Shown piece after piece: positions 8,030-15,579 of a stretch of 20,107 bases of DNA; position 1 is the first letter of the stretch; each line of letters starts with the position of its first letter. The notes below the pieces were generated by a model. It saw only the letters and a program-made list of their open reading frames with translations. It ran no database searches and was not told where the DNA came from. The position numbers and the translations under genes are program-made. The DNA comes from CAYFVR01 sp046541515 (GTDB taxonomy: Bacteria > Desulfobacterota > Desulfobacteria > Desulfobacterales > Desulfococcaceae): positions 1 through 20,107 of the forward strand of contig JBKHDD010000085.1 of the NCBI GenBank assembly GCA_046541515.1, written 5' to 3'.

Positions 8030-8422
8030 ATGGAAAAAGAACTGGCGAAATGTCGGGACTGTGGAGACCAGGTGAGTCCGCAGGCCTTCCAGTGTCCCCG
8101 CTGCGGCGCGCCCAAACCGTATCTTTCGGAATGGACGGGACACGGGTTTGAATGGAAAAGCGGGATCAAGGTCTTCGGCTGGCCGCTGATCCACATCTGC
8201 TTCAAGTATCGACCTCGCCCTGTCCCCGCTCGGGGAATCGTCGCCATTGGCCAGTTTGGAATGGGAATCGTGACCATCGCCCAGTTCGGCATTGGAATCG
8301 CCACCGTGGCCCAACTGGGGGCCGGCATCTGGATCATCGGTCAGATTGCGCTGGCGTGGACGGGAATCGCCCAAATTGGTTTTCTTCCCGGCGGCGGTTT
8401 CGGCCAGGCCATCTGGCCGTAG
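8030..8422 (+). CDS. Zinc-ribbon protein with five glycine/glutamine decapeptide repeats
   Basis: A 130-aa protein. A zinc ribbon occupies the N-terminus, with C8-x2-C11 and C22-x2-C25 (CRDCG...CPRCGAPKP). A linker with FGWPLIHICF (49-58) follows. Residues 69-118 are five consecutive ten-residue units following G-I-x-x-I-A/G-Q-F/L/I-G/A-x (GIVAIGQFGM, GIVTIAQFGI, GIATVAQLGA, GIWIIGQIAL, AWTGIAQIGF), with glutamine fixed at position 7. The repeats are hydrophobic and glycine-rich, suggesting a membrane-associated or beta-solenoid structure. Similar zinc-ribbon plus hydrophobic Gly-repeat proteins occur across bacteria without assigned function. The start is clear: AGGAGG lies 7 nt before the ATG. 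It appears to be monocistronic and convergent with the lipoprotein operon. Confidence 0.85.
   Translation: MEKELAKCRDCGDQVSPQAFQCPRCGAPKPYLSEWTGHGFEWKSGIKVFGWPLIHICFKYRPRPVPARGIVAIGQFGMGIVTIAQFGIGIATVAQLGAGIWIIGQIALAWTGIAQIGFLPGGGFGQAIWP
8234..8383 (+). repeat. Five tandem 30-bp coding repeats
   Basis: These encode the decapeptides of the zinc-ribbon protein. Units start GGAATCGTC, GGAATCGTG, GGAATCGCC, GGCATCTGG and GCGTGGACG and share a CAG/CAA codon at position 7. DNA identity is highest between the first two units and falls toward the 3' end. Confidence 0.8.
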
Positions 8423-8439
8423 CCAACCGCTTCGGTTCA

Positions 8440-8465
8440 ATTGTAGCGATTTAAATTACTACAAT
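8440..8465. repeat. 26-bp palindrome with TTGTAGCGA core
   Basis: Arms 8440-8452 and 8453-8465 are reverse complements with two mismatches and no spacer (outer 7 bp ATTGTAG/CTACAAT perfect). It shares TGTAGCGATT with the hairpin at 7626-7675. Confidence 0.65.
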
Positions 8466-8576
8466 GGCTGGATGATGGCCGTCCTTCGAGGCCAACCGAA
8501 GCCCGGTTCGCCCTTCGAATCATTCCAAAGTTGGGTCGAAAACGGAAACGAATTTGGAGTAAAATGGAACGCCTCA

Positions 8577-8602
8577 TTTGTAGCGAATTACACTGCTACA
8601 AA
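8577..8602. repeat. Palindrome TTTGTAGC / GCTACAAA
   Basis: An 8-bp perfect stem (8577-8584, 8595-8602) with a 10-nt loop. The 12-mer TTGTAGCGAATT (8578-8589) recurs exactly at 17814-17825. Confidence 0.65.
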
Positions 8603-8699
8603 AGCCACGAAAGCCATTCATCTTTAAATCATTTTCCAAAAATGGAGAGTCGCTGAATACAGAATTCAGCTTTCCATGTCGGATAGATGGGAAGGACGA

Positions 8700-8735
8700 A
8701 AAACGGCACGCCGACCGAAGCCGGTGCGCCGTTTT
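8700..8735. terminator. Bidirectional intrinsic terminator
   Basis: A 14-bp stem (8700-8713 with 8722-8735; one A.C mismatch and one G.T pair) has an 8-nt loop, GC-rich centre and A4/T4 ends. It can therefore act on both strands. It lies between the convergent zinc-ribbon gene and the lipoprotein operon. Confidence 0.75.
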
Positions 8736-8864
8736 CATGTGCCTCCCGTTTCAAGGGAAGAGGATCAATCGGCGAATTAAAAATCGGTTTTCAGATCGGT
8801 TCTCCTCAATCAACGCCAACCAAAATGAATTTAATTCCCGCCGCGGGATCCCCCGCCTGACGAG

Positions 8865-11027
8865 TTAGTTCGGTCCCACAACGCCCCCGTTGGGAAGGCC
8901 CCAAGTCGCGGACCATACACCGCCGTCGTGGATAAAATGGGCGCTGTCGCCCAAAAGCAGGGCCCGGTCCCCGGAAAAATGCCAGCCGGGCTCGTCCCCG
9001 TCCGTCCGGTCGGCCGCGATCATCTCCCCGGCCGGATACAAGCCGGTGGAATCGATTTCAAACAAATAGAGGCCGGTTCGGGTCCACTCCCAGTAGGCCG
9101 AAGGATTGGCGGGATCAAACCAATCGGGATTGCCCGGGGTATCGTGGAGACGGATGGGAAGGGCCATCCTTGCGGCGCCCTGCTCTCCCATGGGGGATAG
9201 GTAGGCCAGCGCGTGGTGATCCATCAGCACCTCGGAATCCGTCCCCCGGCGGCCGAAAACCATCGAATCGATCTCCATGGGCAGGGCGGGATCGGAGACA
9301 TCGAAAAGCGAAACCTTGAGACCCTGATACCACGCCCCTCGGCCGCCGAGATCGCCTTCCTCGGCGGGTATCGCGTCCTTCCCGATCCCCAGAAGCAAAT
9401 CCTCTCCAATGGGATGCAGGTAGTCCGAATAGCCCTCGATTTCCAGTTCGCCAACCGCCCGGGGGTTGGTCGGGTCGGACAGATCAAACACGTAAAGCGG
9501 ATCGGTCACTCGGAAAGTCACCAGAAACCCGCGTTGGCCCAAGAAGCGGGAGGCGTACAACCGTTCGCCCGGCTTCCCGATGTGATCCACGTAGCCGGTT
9601 TCCTCCAGATTTCCGCCCTCCCCTTCCCGCAGCAGATTCAACCGCGTCCGTGCGGTGCCGGTCCATGTGTCGCCCAGGGAGGTCGCCACGCGCAAGACGC
9701 CCTCATGCTCGCTCATGCGAAACGGCCGCTTTCCGGCTTCCCATCCCAAATTTCCAATGACTTCGCCGGAACCGGCGTAGACCGGCCCTTCGTCGGTCAG
9801 GTTGAACTTGTGGATTTCCGTTTTGGGCGGGGGAAAATCCGCCGCCGAAGCGCCTTCTACCCAAGGCGCAATCGGCGCAATGTACGGATTTCGAGTGGTG
9901 CCCACATAGAGACTTTCCCGCGAGACATACAGCGTTTCGGCGGCGCCGGCCACGGACTGCGTTCGCCGGTCGGTGGGCTGGTCCAGGTTCAGCGCGGTCA
10001 CGGTGATCAAGCCGGGCTCGGGGAGGGCGTCCGCCTCGCGAGGCGGGAGAAAACTCCGCTCCGGCGTCGCCAGCGGCCCGGAATCCGAACCGTTCACGGC
10101 CATCCGGGGCAAAAGGTCGGGAAGACTTGCGGAGGCCAAGACCGCCTCGTTCCGGGCCTGGGTTTCCGGGTCGGTCGCATAGGGATCGTATTCCGGAACA
10201 TTGGGCGTGAACCGGGTGACCAGATAGAGCCAATTTTCGATGCGACGGCTGGAAATGAGGCGACCGTCCAGGGAAATCCGGGAAATTCGCTCCGGTCGGC
10301 CGGGGTCGTCCACGTTGAACAACCCGATTTCGGTGGTTCCGTTATGCCAGCACAAGGGACAAAACCAGTCGCCCCAGGGATCGGCGGCGGAACCGCCAAG
10401 GGTCACCAGCAGATCGGGCATCTCCGCGCCCCGATCTGTCGCCAGATACAGCGATTCCACGGCGTTCTCAAAGGCTTCCAGGGAAATCCGCGCCACCTCT
10501 CGGCTGCTCGGCGGCGCTTCGGAAAGGGAGAGAATTCGAAGATAAGGGCGCTCCACCGGCGGCGGCAGTAAATCCGCGGCCGGTTCCACGTCGATTTCCG
10601 GGAAACCGGGATGGACGATTTCCGGCGTCGCGAGCATGTACAAGTATTCGCCGTCGGTTTTCACGATGTCCGCTTCATCTACGCCCGCCTCCTGCAAATT
10701 GGTGTCGCTGAACACCGGACCATCCGGAGACGGGGCGGGCGGCGCGCCCGAATCCAGGCTTCCCTCTCCATCGCGCATGGGAATCTCCCCTCCCCTTCCC
10801 GATTCCCAGCTGCCGACGCTTTGAATCCCCTTCTTGAGATAGCTTTCCAGCGCTTCGGGCGAACCGAAGGATTGAAGCCGGGATGAAACCGCCGGTTGTC
10901 GGGGCGAAGACGGGTCTTCCGGAATGTCCGCCGGGTCCGAATCTCCGCCGCCGCCGCAGGCGGCCAGGAAACCAACGGCCAAAACCAACAGACCCATCCG
11001 CAATGATCCTCTCCAAGACTCTTTCAT
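8865..11027 (-). CDS. Secreted beta-propeller domain lipoprotein (PF09826-like)
   Basis: A 720-aa exported protein. The signal peptide MGLLVLAVGFLAAC (11-24) ends in a good lipobox with C24 as the acylation site, followed by a glycine-rich spacer. Residues about 50-66 (LQSFGSPEALESYLKKG) and the motif NLQEAGVDEADIVKTDGEYL (110-129) are hallmarks of the Pfam 'Beta_propel' family. Repeated blade-like strands follow, e.g. DPLYVFDLSDPTNPRAVGEL. A CPLC pair occurs at 223-226. The family's molecular role is unknown. The ATG at 11027 has GGGAGG about 8 nt upstream, and the gene begins 22 bp after the preceding lipoprotein gene. It is the last gene of a three-gene operon that ends at the terminator at 8700-8735. 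Confidence 0.88.
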   Translation of the reverse strand: MKESWRGSLRMGLLVLAVGFLAACGGGGDSDPADIPEDPSSPRQPAVSSRLQSFGSPEALESYLKKGIQSVGSWESGRGGEIPMRDGEGSLDSGAPPAPSPDGPVFSDTNLQEAGVDEADIVKTDGEYLYMLATPEIVHPGFPEIDVEPAADLLPPPVERPYLRILSLSEAPPSSREVARISLEAFENAVESLYLATDRGAEMPDLLVTLGGSAADPWGDWFCPLCWHNGTTEIGLFNVDDPGRPERISRISLDGRLISSRRIENWLYLVTRFTPNVPEYDPYATDPETQARNEAVLASASLPDLLPRMAVNGSDSGPLATPERSFLPPREADALPEPGLITVTALNLDQPTDRRTQSVAGAAETLYVSRESLYVGTTRNPYIAPIAPWVEGASAADFPPPKTEIHKFNLTDEGPVYAGSGEVIGNLGWEAGKRPFRMSEHEGVLRVATSLGDTWTGTARTRLNLLREGEGGNLEETGYVDHIGKPGERLYASRFLGQRGFLVTFRVTDPLYVFDLSDPTNPRAVGELEIEGYSDYLHPIGEDLLLGIGKDAIPAEEGDLGGRGAWYQGLKVSLFDVSDPALPMEIDSMVFGRRGTDSEVLMDHHALAYLSPMGEQGAARMALPIRLHDTPGNPDWFDPANPSAYWEWTRTGLYLFEIDSTGLYPAGEMIAADRTDGDEPGWHFSGDRALLLGDSAHFIHDGGVWSATWGLPNGGVVGPN

Positions 11028-11049
11028 GTCGCGCCTCCCATTCAAACGT

Positions 11050-12894
11050 TCACGAAGAATGAACCGGAACCAACGGAATCCACCGCGCGGTCCCGGTGGG
11101 ATCGGCGGTTTCTCCGAAAACAAAGCCATCGGGACGGAACAGACCGAATTGGTTTCCAAAAAACCGCGGAATCCACCGAGGGGGAATCCCATTTTCCGGG
11201 GAAAAGAGCGTCTCCGGATCGACCGCCCCGATCGTTTCCAGCCCGCCGTCAACGGCGATCCGGAAGAAAAACACCCGGGAAAACGTCGTGTAGTCGGCGG
11301 ATTCCCCGGATATGGCCCAAAACGGGACGGCCAGATGGTTGGAAGTCGGGTCAACGGCCACCTCACCGACAAACCAGCGGGAATCGATTCCGCTCTCGGG
11401 GATCGGAATGGATACGCCGGAATCAACGGGAGAAAGGCGTCCGTTTTCCCGGATCAACCGTTGGAATTCCAGGAATGCATTTCCGTTGCCACCCGGCTCT
11501 CGACGGACGGCGACCAGGAGATCGTCTCCATCCAACGGGGTCGCGGCGATCGGCGCTCCGGCCAAAATCGCCGGAGCGATTTCCGGCAGCTCCGCCGGAT
11601 CGGAAAAATCCACGCCGAGAATGCGGCCATCCGGAAAAAACACCCATTGAACCGCCTCGTCGAAGCGAACGCCGGGGACTTCGGGCTCCAATCCCAGGAA
11701 TCGAAGCCCCTGAAGGGCAAAGCGATCTTCCACCAATCGCAAGGCGACGGCATGAACCTCCCAACCAGCGGGGGAGGGGGAAACGGTCAGCGCCTGGAAG
11801 GCGCCGCCTTTAACCCGGGCCGCGCCTGGCTCGGGGACGATTCCCGGCAGAAAGCCGAAATGGGAAAGCGTTGGCTCGCCCCCGGAAAAGGGAATCCGGT
11901 ACAAGGTCGTTTCCACATCTTCTGGGGCGTCGGCGAAGTTTTCGTTCACCAACTGATCCCCGGCCCGATCCCCGGAACGAACGATGCCGAAAACGGCGGA
12001 ATCTTCGCCGAAAAACACGTCGGAAACGTTGCCCACCAGGGAAGTGCTGGAAGGGATTACGTCCCCGCCGGCGACATTAAAGGCCGTCAGGGTGGTCAAT
12101 GCCCCGCCCGCCGGCCAGTCGGGCCGGAAAATCGCCCCTGGAGGCGTCAGAAGGCCGCTCGCGGCCATATCTCCCTCCCCTTCCCGGAAAACAAATTCGG
12201 GAAACAGCGCCTCCATCGGCAACGCGTTCAATTGGTCCAAATTTTTCCGGACGTTTCCGCCGGGATCGGAATCTTCCGCAAACGGAGAAATGGCCGGAAG
12301 GAATTGGTGGGCGAGATACAGCCGTTCCGAGGAAATCGCAGAGCCCAGAAAAACCCCGTCGATCTCCCACGCCCAAATCCTCGTTGGGCGCTCGGGACGG
12401 GACACATCCCAAACGGAAACCCGTTGGCGAGCCGAACTGGAGACGCCACTCTCCACTTCGCCGACCACAATGAGTTGATCCCCGAGGCGATCCAACGATC
12501 GAATCCGCCCGGTTCCGATGAGGACGCCGACCAATTCCGGAGGATTGCCGGAGGATCGGACCAGAACGTTCACCTGTTCGAGGCCGGCCGCGAAAATGAC
12601 GGTGTCCGTCACGATCACGGGGTTGCGCACCGTGCCCTCCTCCGCCGGGGTTGGCGGAGCGAAATCGTCATTCGGCGCGGGAATCTCGGCCCCGCCCTCA
12701 ACCGGGGTTTTCCGAACGATATCCCGGCTTAACTGCTCCCGAAGATACCGATCCAGCGCCGATTCGCTTTCAAAGGCGAGGATGGACTGGTTTTTGGGAT
12801 TTCCGATTTCCGTGTTGGATGAGCAGCCCATCCAGACCAGAAGGAGCGCCGGAAGCCAAACGATGGGCCGGGAGCCCTGCAGAAAACCGACCAT
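11050..12894 (-). CDS. Divergent beta-propeller-like lipoprotein
   Basis: A 614-aa exported protein. The hydrophobic segment IVWLPALLLVWMG (11-23) precedes C24 and SSNTEIGNP, a lipoprotein-like start, although the lipobox (W-M-G-C) is not classical. The motif FESESALDRYLREQL (about 42-56) parallels FGSPEALESYLKKGI in the downstream protein, so the two look like distant paralogues. This protein lacks the GVDEADIVKTDG signature. The rest is rich in short beta strands with asparagine/aspartate turns (VSVWDVSRPERPTRIWAWEI), as in a propeller. The start codon is 10 bp from the stop of the upstream regulator gene, and GAGG of the ribosome-binding site overlaps the regulator's end, so the genes are probably cotranscribed. 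The function is unknown. Confidence 0.8.
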   Translation of the reverse strand: MVGFLQGSRPIVWLPALLLVWMGCSSNTEIGNPKNQSILAFESESALDRYLREQLSRDIVRKTPVEGGAEIPAPNDDFAPPTPAEEGTVRNPVIVTDTVIFAAGLEQVNVLVRSSGNPPELVGVLIGTGRIRSLDRLGDQLIVVGEVESGVSSSARQRVSVWDVSRPERPTRIWAWEIDGVFLGSAISSERLYLAHQFLPAISPFAEDSDPGGNVRKNLDQLNALPMEALFPEFVFREGEGDMAASGLLTPPGAIFRPDWPAGGALTTLTAFNVAGGDVIPSSTSLVGNVSDVFFGEDSAVFGIVRSGDRAGDQLVNENFADAPEDVETTLYRIPFSGGEPTLSHFGFLPGIVPEPGAARVKGGAFQALTVSPSPAGWEVHAVALRLVEDRFALQGLRFLGLEPEVPGVRFDEAVQWVFFPDGRILGVDFSDPAELPEIAPAILAGAPIAATPLDGDDLLVAVRREPGGNGNAFLEFQRLIRENGRLSPVDSGVSIPIPESGIDSRWFVGEVAVDPTSNHLAVPFWAISGESADYTTFSRVFFFRIAVDGGLETIGAVDPETLFSPENGIPPRWIPRFFGNQFGLFRPDGFVFGETADPTGTARWIPLVPVHSS

Positions 12895-12904
12895 GTTCCC
12901 ATCC

Positions 12905-13732
12905 TCACTTTTTTCGGGTCAGGGGAAACACCTGAATATTCACCTGCACCACCTGGTCCGGATCTTCCGTTTCGGTGGCGATTTCCAGAAGGGCCTTCCG
13001 AAATTCCGCCGTTTTTTGCTTGATTTCGCCCATTCGATCCGGTCGAACGCTCAGCACGAGCGCGGTGATGTCCCTTTCCTCCGAGGGAAAACGCTCCATG
13101 GATTCTGAGGCAAGCCGGATCATCTCCCGATGGTAGTTTGCGATCACCAGGGACTGAATTTCGGGACCGGTGGTCAAATTGGTTTCCACCGGTTCCCAGC
13201 GATCTTCCGGGCTTTTTTGGATCAATTCCAAGGAGAGCAGAATGGAGACCGCGTGTCGGGCCTCGGCGGGGGTAATGGAGGGGGAGAGAAGGGGAGCGAC
13301 GTCTTCCGGCGTGGACTTCCGGTCGCCGAACAGCAAAAGCTCCCGCACCACCGGAATGTACCAGCGGGAAAAATATTCAAAGGCCGCGTTTTCCAATTTC
13401 CGGACCGTTCCCACGCCTTTCACGGACATCATTTTCCGGTAAAAACGGTTCTTTTCGTCGTGGGATCGGGCCTGATTCATTCGGACCAAACATTCGAAGT
13501 ATTCCTCCTCGGTCCGTTTCAGATCCAGGCCCTTCGCCACTTTGGCGATGCTTTCCAGCCCCAGATTTCGCTGGCCCTCTGCGACCAGTTTCAAAAAATT
13601 GGGGGACTTGAAACCGGCCCGACGGCTAAGAAACCGATAGGAAAACTTGGCCGCCTGGCGTTTCCGAAAAGCGAACACGTCCTTCAGGAAGGCGCGATAA
13701 TCCAGGTAATCAAAAATGTTCGGCCGATTCAT
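12905..13732 (-). CDS. TIGR02147 / DUF4423-type putative transcriptional regulator
   Basis: A 275-aa protein beginning MNRPNIFDYLDYRAFLKDVF, the typical opening of the TIGR02147 family (known from Fibrobacter, Bdellovibrio and relatives). The N-terminal part (about 1-75) has the helix-turn-helix-like stretch FSYRFLSRRAGFKSPNFLKLVAEGQRNLG (split near the middle by SPNF), followed by ...LDLKRTEEEYFECLVRMNQA (about 68-88). A winged-helix-like second domain includes ITPAEARHAVSILLSLELIQ. The ATG at 13732 gives the family's usual length and has GGAG 9 nt upstream; an ATG at 13807 would add 25 atypical residues and overlap the promoter candidate. It leads the lipoprotein operon, so it probably controls it. 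That is inference from position. Confidence 0.83.
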   Translation of the reverse strand: MNRPNIFDYLDYRAFLKDVFAFRKRQAAKFSYRFLSRRAGFKSPNFLKLVAEGQRNLGLESIAKVAKGLDLKRTEEEYFECLVRMNQARSHDEKNRFYRKMMSVKGVGTVRKLENAAFEYFSRWYIPVVRELLLFGDRKSTPEDVAPLLSPSITPAEARHAVSILLSLELIQKSPEDRWEPVETNLTTGPEIQSLVIANYHREMIRLASESMERFPSEERDITALVLSVRPDRMGEIKQKTAEFRKALLEIATETEDPDQVVQVNIQVFPLTRKK

Positions 13733-13784
13733 GGGAATGCTCCGGGGGTCCAGCGGAATCCAAACCGTTTGGGATTTGTCCCTT

Positions 13785-13813
13785 ACCATAGCCGCCGGTT
13801 CATTCATCCACAA
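13785..13813 (-). promoter_or_regulatory. Promoter candidate for the regulator-lipoprotein operon
   Basis: Minus strand: TTGTGG (13813-13808), 17-bp spacer, TATGGT (13790-13785), about 50 bp before the ATG at 13732. Confidence 0.4.
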
Positions 13814-13841
13814 ATGGAAAGCAGCGATGGGGAGTGAAAAA

Positions 13842-13859
13842 TGTATTCCGTGGAATACA
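13842..13859. promoter_or_regulatory. Palindromic operator candidate TGTATTCC-GT-GGAATACA
   Basis: Perfect 8-bp arms with a 2-bp centre, lying 29 bp upstream of the -35 box candidate of the regulator operon. A lone half-site GGAATAC occurs about 100 bp farther out (near 13952). This would suit a dimeric regulator; autoregulation by the TIGR02147 protein is inferred. Confidence 0.5.
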
Positions 13860-14224
13860 AAAAGCCCTAGGCCATTGATTCAAGCAATTGTTTTAATTCG
13901 AATTATCCAAAACAGGATATTTACTTTTCTCCAAAAACATCCAAAATCTGGAATACGAGGTGAAATGACTTACAGGGGGGTGATCGGGGCAAACGCTTCG
14001 GGGTGGATGGTGGGTCGTTTGAATCATTCGTCCAAAAGGGAAAAGGAGACTAACCCTTCGAAGAGATTGGGTAATTTGGGGGAGAGGGGTTTAAGTTGGG
14101 GGGACGGAATCGGAAATCCCGAGGAACTGCGCTGGAACTGTCGCGGAAATTGGCTTGGATTCCAAAAATCCGGGTGGATGTCCGTAAGACGCCGGCTTCC
14201 CTGCCGTAATCGTTGCCGCGGCTC
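13860..14224. other. Intergenic region between two minus-strand operons
   Basis: About 365 bp, AT-rich at 13870-13960 and G-rich at 14030-14110. It contains the perfect palindrome TAATTCGAATTA (13894-13905) overlapping a DnaA-box-like TTATCCAAA (13903-13911). No convincing gene; a long plus-strand open frame crosses it but also covers the regulator's start and promoter in antisense. Confidence 0.45.
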
Positions 14225-15577
14225 CTATCCCCCCTCCTCGTCGCCCTCTTGAATTTCATCGACCATCTGATCGTAGGCCCGCCGCATGGCCATCTCGAAC
14301 GCTTTCCCCCCCTTCCGCGCCCGCTTTCGGTCGAAATTGTTCAGCTTTGAGAAACACTTCTGGTACAGGTCGCCCTCCGGATCGTTCAGCATCTCCCAGA
14401 ATTCCATTTCCTGGGCCTGCTCCCATTGTTCCCGTTTCAAGGCCTTAAGGGCCTCGATTTGGCGTTTTTTCTCCTCGACGGCCTGGCGTTCCGCCTCCAG
14501 TTTTCGTTCCAAGTGGGACTGATAGCCTTTGGGCTTTCGATACTGGCCCGACCGCTCCAGAATTTTAAAAAACCAGTTGAACACGTCGTGGATCGGCTTG
14601 GTTCGCTCCAAATCCAGTTCGACCATCTCGAATCGACAATAGCTCAAATAGGCCATCATCCGGTCCAGACCACAATCCGCCACTTTCATCCATTCCGCCA
14701 CCTGCTTTTCGGTCAACCCCTTCTGTCGCCAGTATCCCATTTCCGGATGGGTTTGGAGCGCCTTTTGGATTTCCCCAAACCCCTCTGGAGCAGTAGTCGT
14801 TTTATTTTGTAAAGAAAAACTACTACTACTATTATGCGTTGTCACTGATCTCGTCACTGAGGGGTTTATCACTGATATGGTCACTGCGTCCTTTTCGGCG
14901 GCGGCCAAGACATCTTCCTTCACTTCCGGATTTAGCTTGTAGACAATGCCTTTTTTCCCGCCCTGCTGGTAGCGCTTGTAATTCAAGATGTTTTTGTCCC
15001 GAAAATCCCGAAGGATTTTTCGAATGGTAGGCAAAGGGATTCCAGTCACTTGGCTGGCGTGGGTGGCCTGAATGAAGGCGTGGTCGCCCACGGAAACCAG
15101 AAAATGAAATACCTCTTTCTGCCTTTTAGAGAGATTCAGCTCGTTTTCGGGAAATACGGGATCAAAGGGCTCTTCCAGAGAGGTCACTGATCCGGTCACT
15201 GATCCATCGGGATACTGATGAGGCGAGTGATAATTGATCACTGACCTTTGGGCTTTTTTGGGAAGTGGTTTTATCACTGATCGCGTCATCGACCCCGGGT
15301 GGGGGCCATTGTTATTATCAGTGGCATTGTGATTGACAATGTCGGTGATTTGTTCACTGCTTTGGTCGGGGGGTGGCGTGGCCTGGGATGGTTGATCGTT
15401 TTCCTTGGAAGAAGGCGCGGAGGAAGTGTTCCGGGCGGAGGAATTCAAACGCATTGATTCCGCCTCCCCGGGGGATGGCTGGATGATCCGGTCAATAAGC
15501 TCTTTGGAACGATCCAGCTCCCGCTGCGTTGTTTTGCCGGATTCCCGAATCCGGTCCGCAAGACTTTTCCTGGCCAT
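14225..15577 (-). CDS. Winged-helix / coiled-coil DNA-binding protein, putative replication initiator or ParA partner
   Basis: A 450-aa protein with no family I can name. A charged helical start (1-33) precedes a low-complexity Ser/Pro/Asn linker (about 35-145). Residues about 148-215 form a winged-helix candidate (NLSKRQKEVFHFLVSVGDHA; then TGIPLPTIRKILRDF as recognition helix; wing GGKKGIVYKL). A second polar linker (about 225-265) and a helical domain (about 266-345, with RTKPIHDVFNWFFKILERSG) follow, then a long coiled coil (about 352-395) and an acidic C-terminus. Both linkers carry S-V-I/T repeats (100, 112, 126, 130, 235, 240, 244), encoded by the same TCA-GTG-A repeat found upstream of the operon. 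It lies 2 bp after parA with GAGGG as ribosome-binding site. This suggests a replication or centromere-binding protein acting on those repeats; that is inference. Confidence 0.82.
   Translation of the reverse strand: MARKSLADRIRESGKTTQRELDRSKELIDRIIQPSPGEAESMRLNSSARNTSSAPSSKENDQPSQATPPPDQSSEQITDIVNHNATDNNNGPHPGSMTRSVIKPLPKKAQRSVINYHSPHQYPDGSVTGSVTSLEEPFDPVFPENELNLSKRQKEVFHFLVSVGDHAFIQATHASQVTGIPLPTIRKILRDFRDKNILNYKRYQQGGKKGIVYKLNPEVKEDVLAAAEKDAVTISVINPSVTRSVTTHNSSSSFSLQNKTTTAPEGFGEIQKALQTHPEMGYWRQKGLTEKQVAEWMKVADCGLDRMMAYLSYCRFEMVELDLERTKPIHDVFNWFFKILERSGQYRKPKGYQSHLERKLEAERQAVEEKKRQIEALKALKREQWEQAQEMEFWEMLNDPEGDLYQKCFSKLNNFDRKRARKGGKAFEMAMRRAYDQMVDEIQEGDEEGG
14842..14888 (-). repeat. Iteron cluster I (inside the 450-aa protein gene, 3' linker)
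   Basis: Copies of TCACTGAT on the plus strand (ATCAGTGA on the minus) lie at 14842-14849, 14854-14861 (last base G) and 14869-14876, plus a degenerate TCACTGCG at 14881-14888. Start-to-start spacing is 12, 15 and 12 bp. They encode S244-V, S240-V, S235-V and A-V (231-232). Confidence 0.75.
15184..15324 (-). repeat. Iteron cluster II (inside the 450-aa protein gene, 5' linker)
   Basis: TCACTGAT/C lies at 15184-15191, 15196-15203 (12-bp spacing), 15238-15245 and 15274-15281, all in the same orientation. An opposite-orientation copy lies in ATTATCAGTGG (15314-15324); this 11-mer recurs inverted at 17149-17159. Weaker look-alikes follow at 15341 and 15354. Confidence 0.72.
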
Positions 15578-15579
15578 TG

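Larger units (their letters stand above)
8423..8864. other. Convergent intergenic region with palindromes and terminator
   Basis: About 440 bp between the convergent zinc-ribbon gene and lipoprotein operon. It holds two TGTAGCGA palindromes (8440-8465, 8577-8602), a small hairpin GCTGAAT/ATTCAGC (8652-8670) and a bidirectional terminator (8700-8735). I see no gene in it. Confidence 0.6.

Noticed and set aside
9213..12732. Two long plus-strand open frames (9213-10571 and 10924-12732)
   Set aside because: Both are antisense to the lipoprotein genes, which have signal peptides, ribosome-binding sites and operon spacing; the antisense products look random.
13804..13911. DnaA-box-like 9-mers TCATCCACA (13804-13812) and TTATCCAAA (13903-13911)
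   Set aside because: Each has one mismatch to the consensus and they are isolated; one overlaps a promoter candidate. They are too weak to define an origin on their own.
13716..14252. Plus-strand 178-codon frame
   Set aside because: It begins opposite the regulator's start and covers its promoter and palindrome; no ribosome-binding site and no recognisable sequence.
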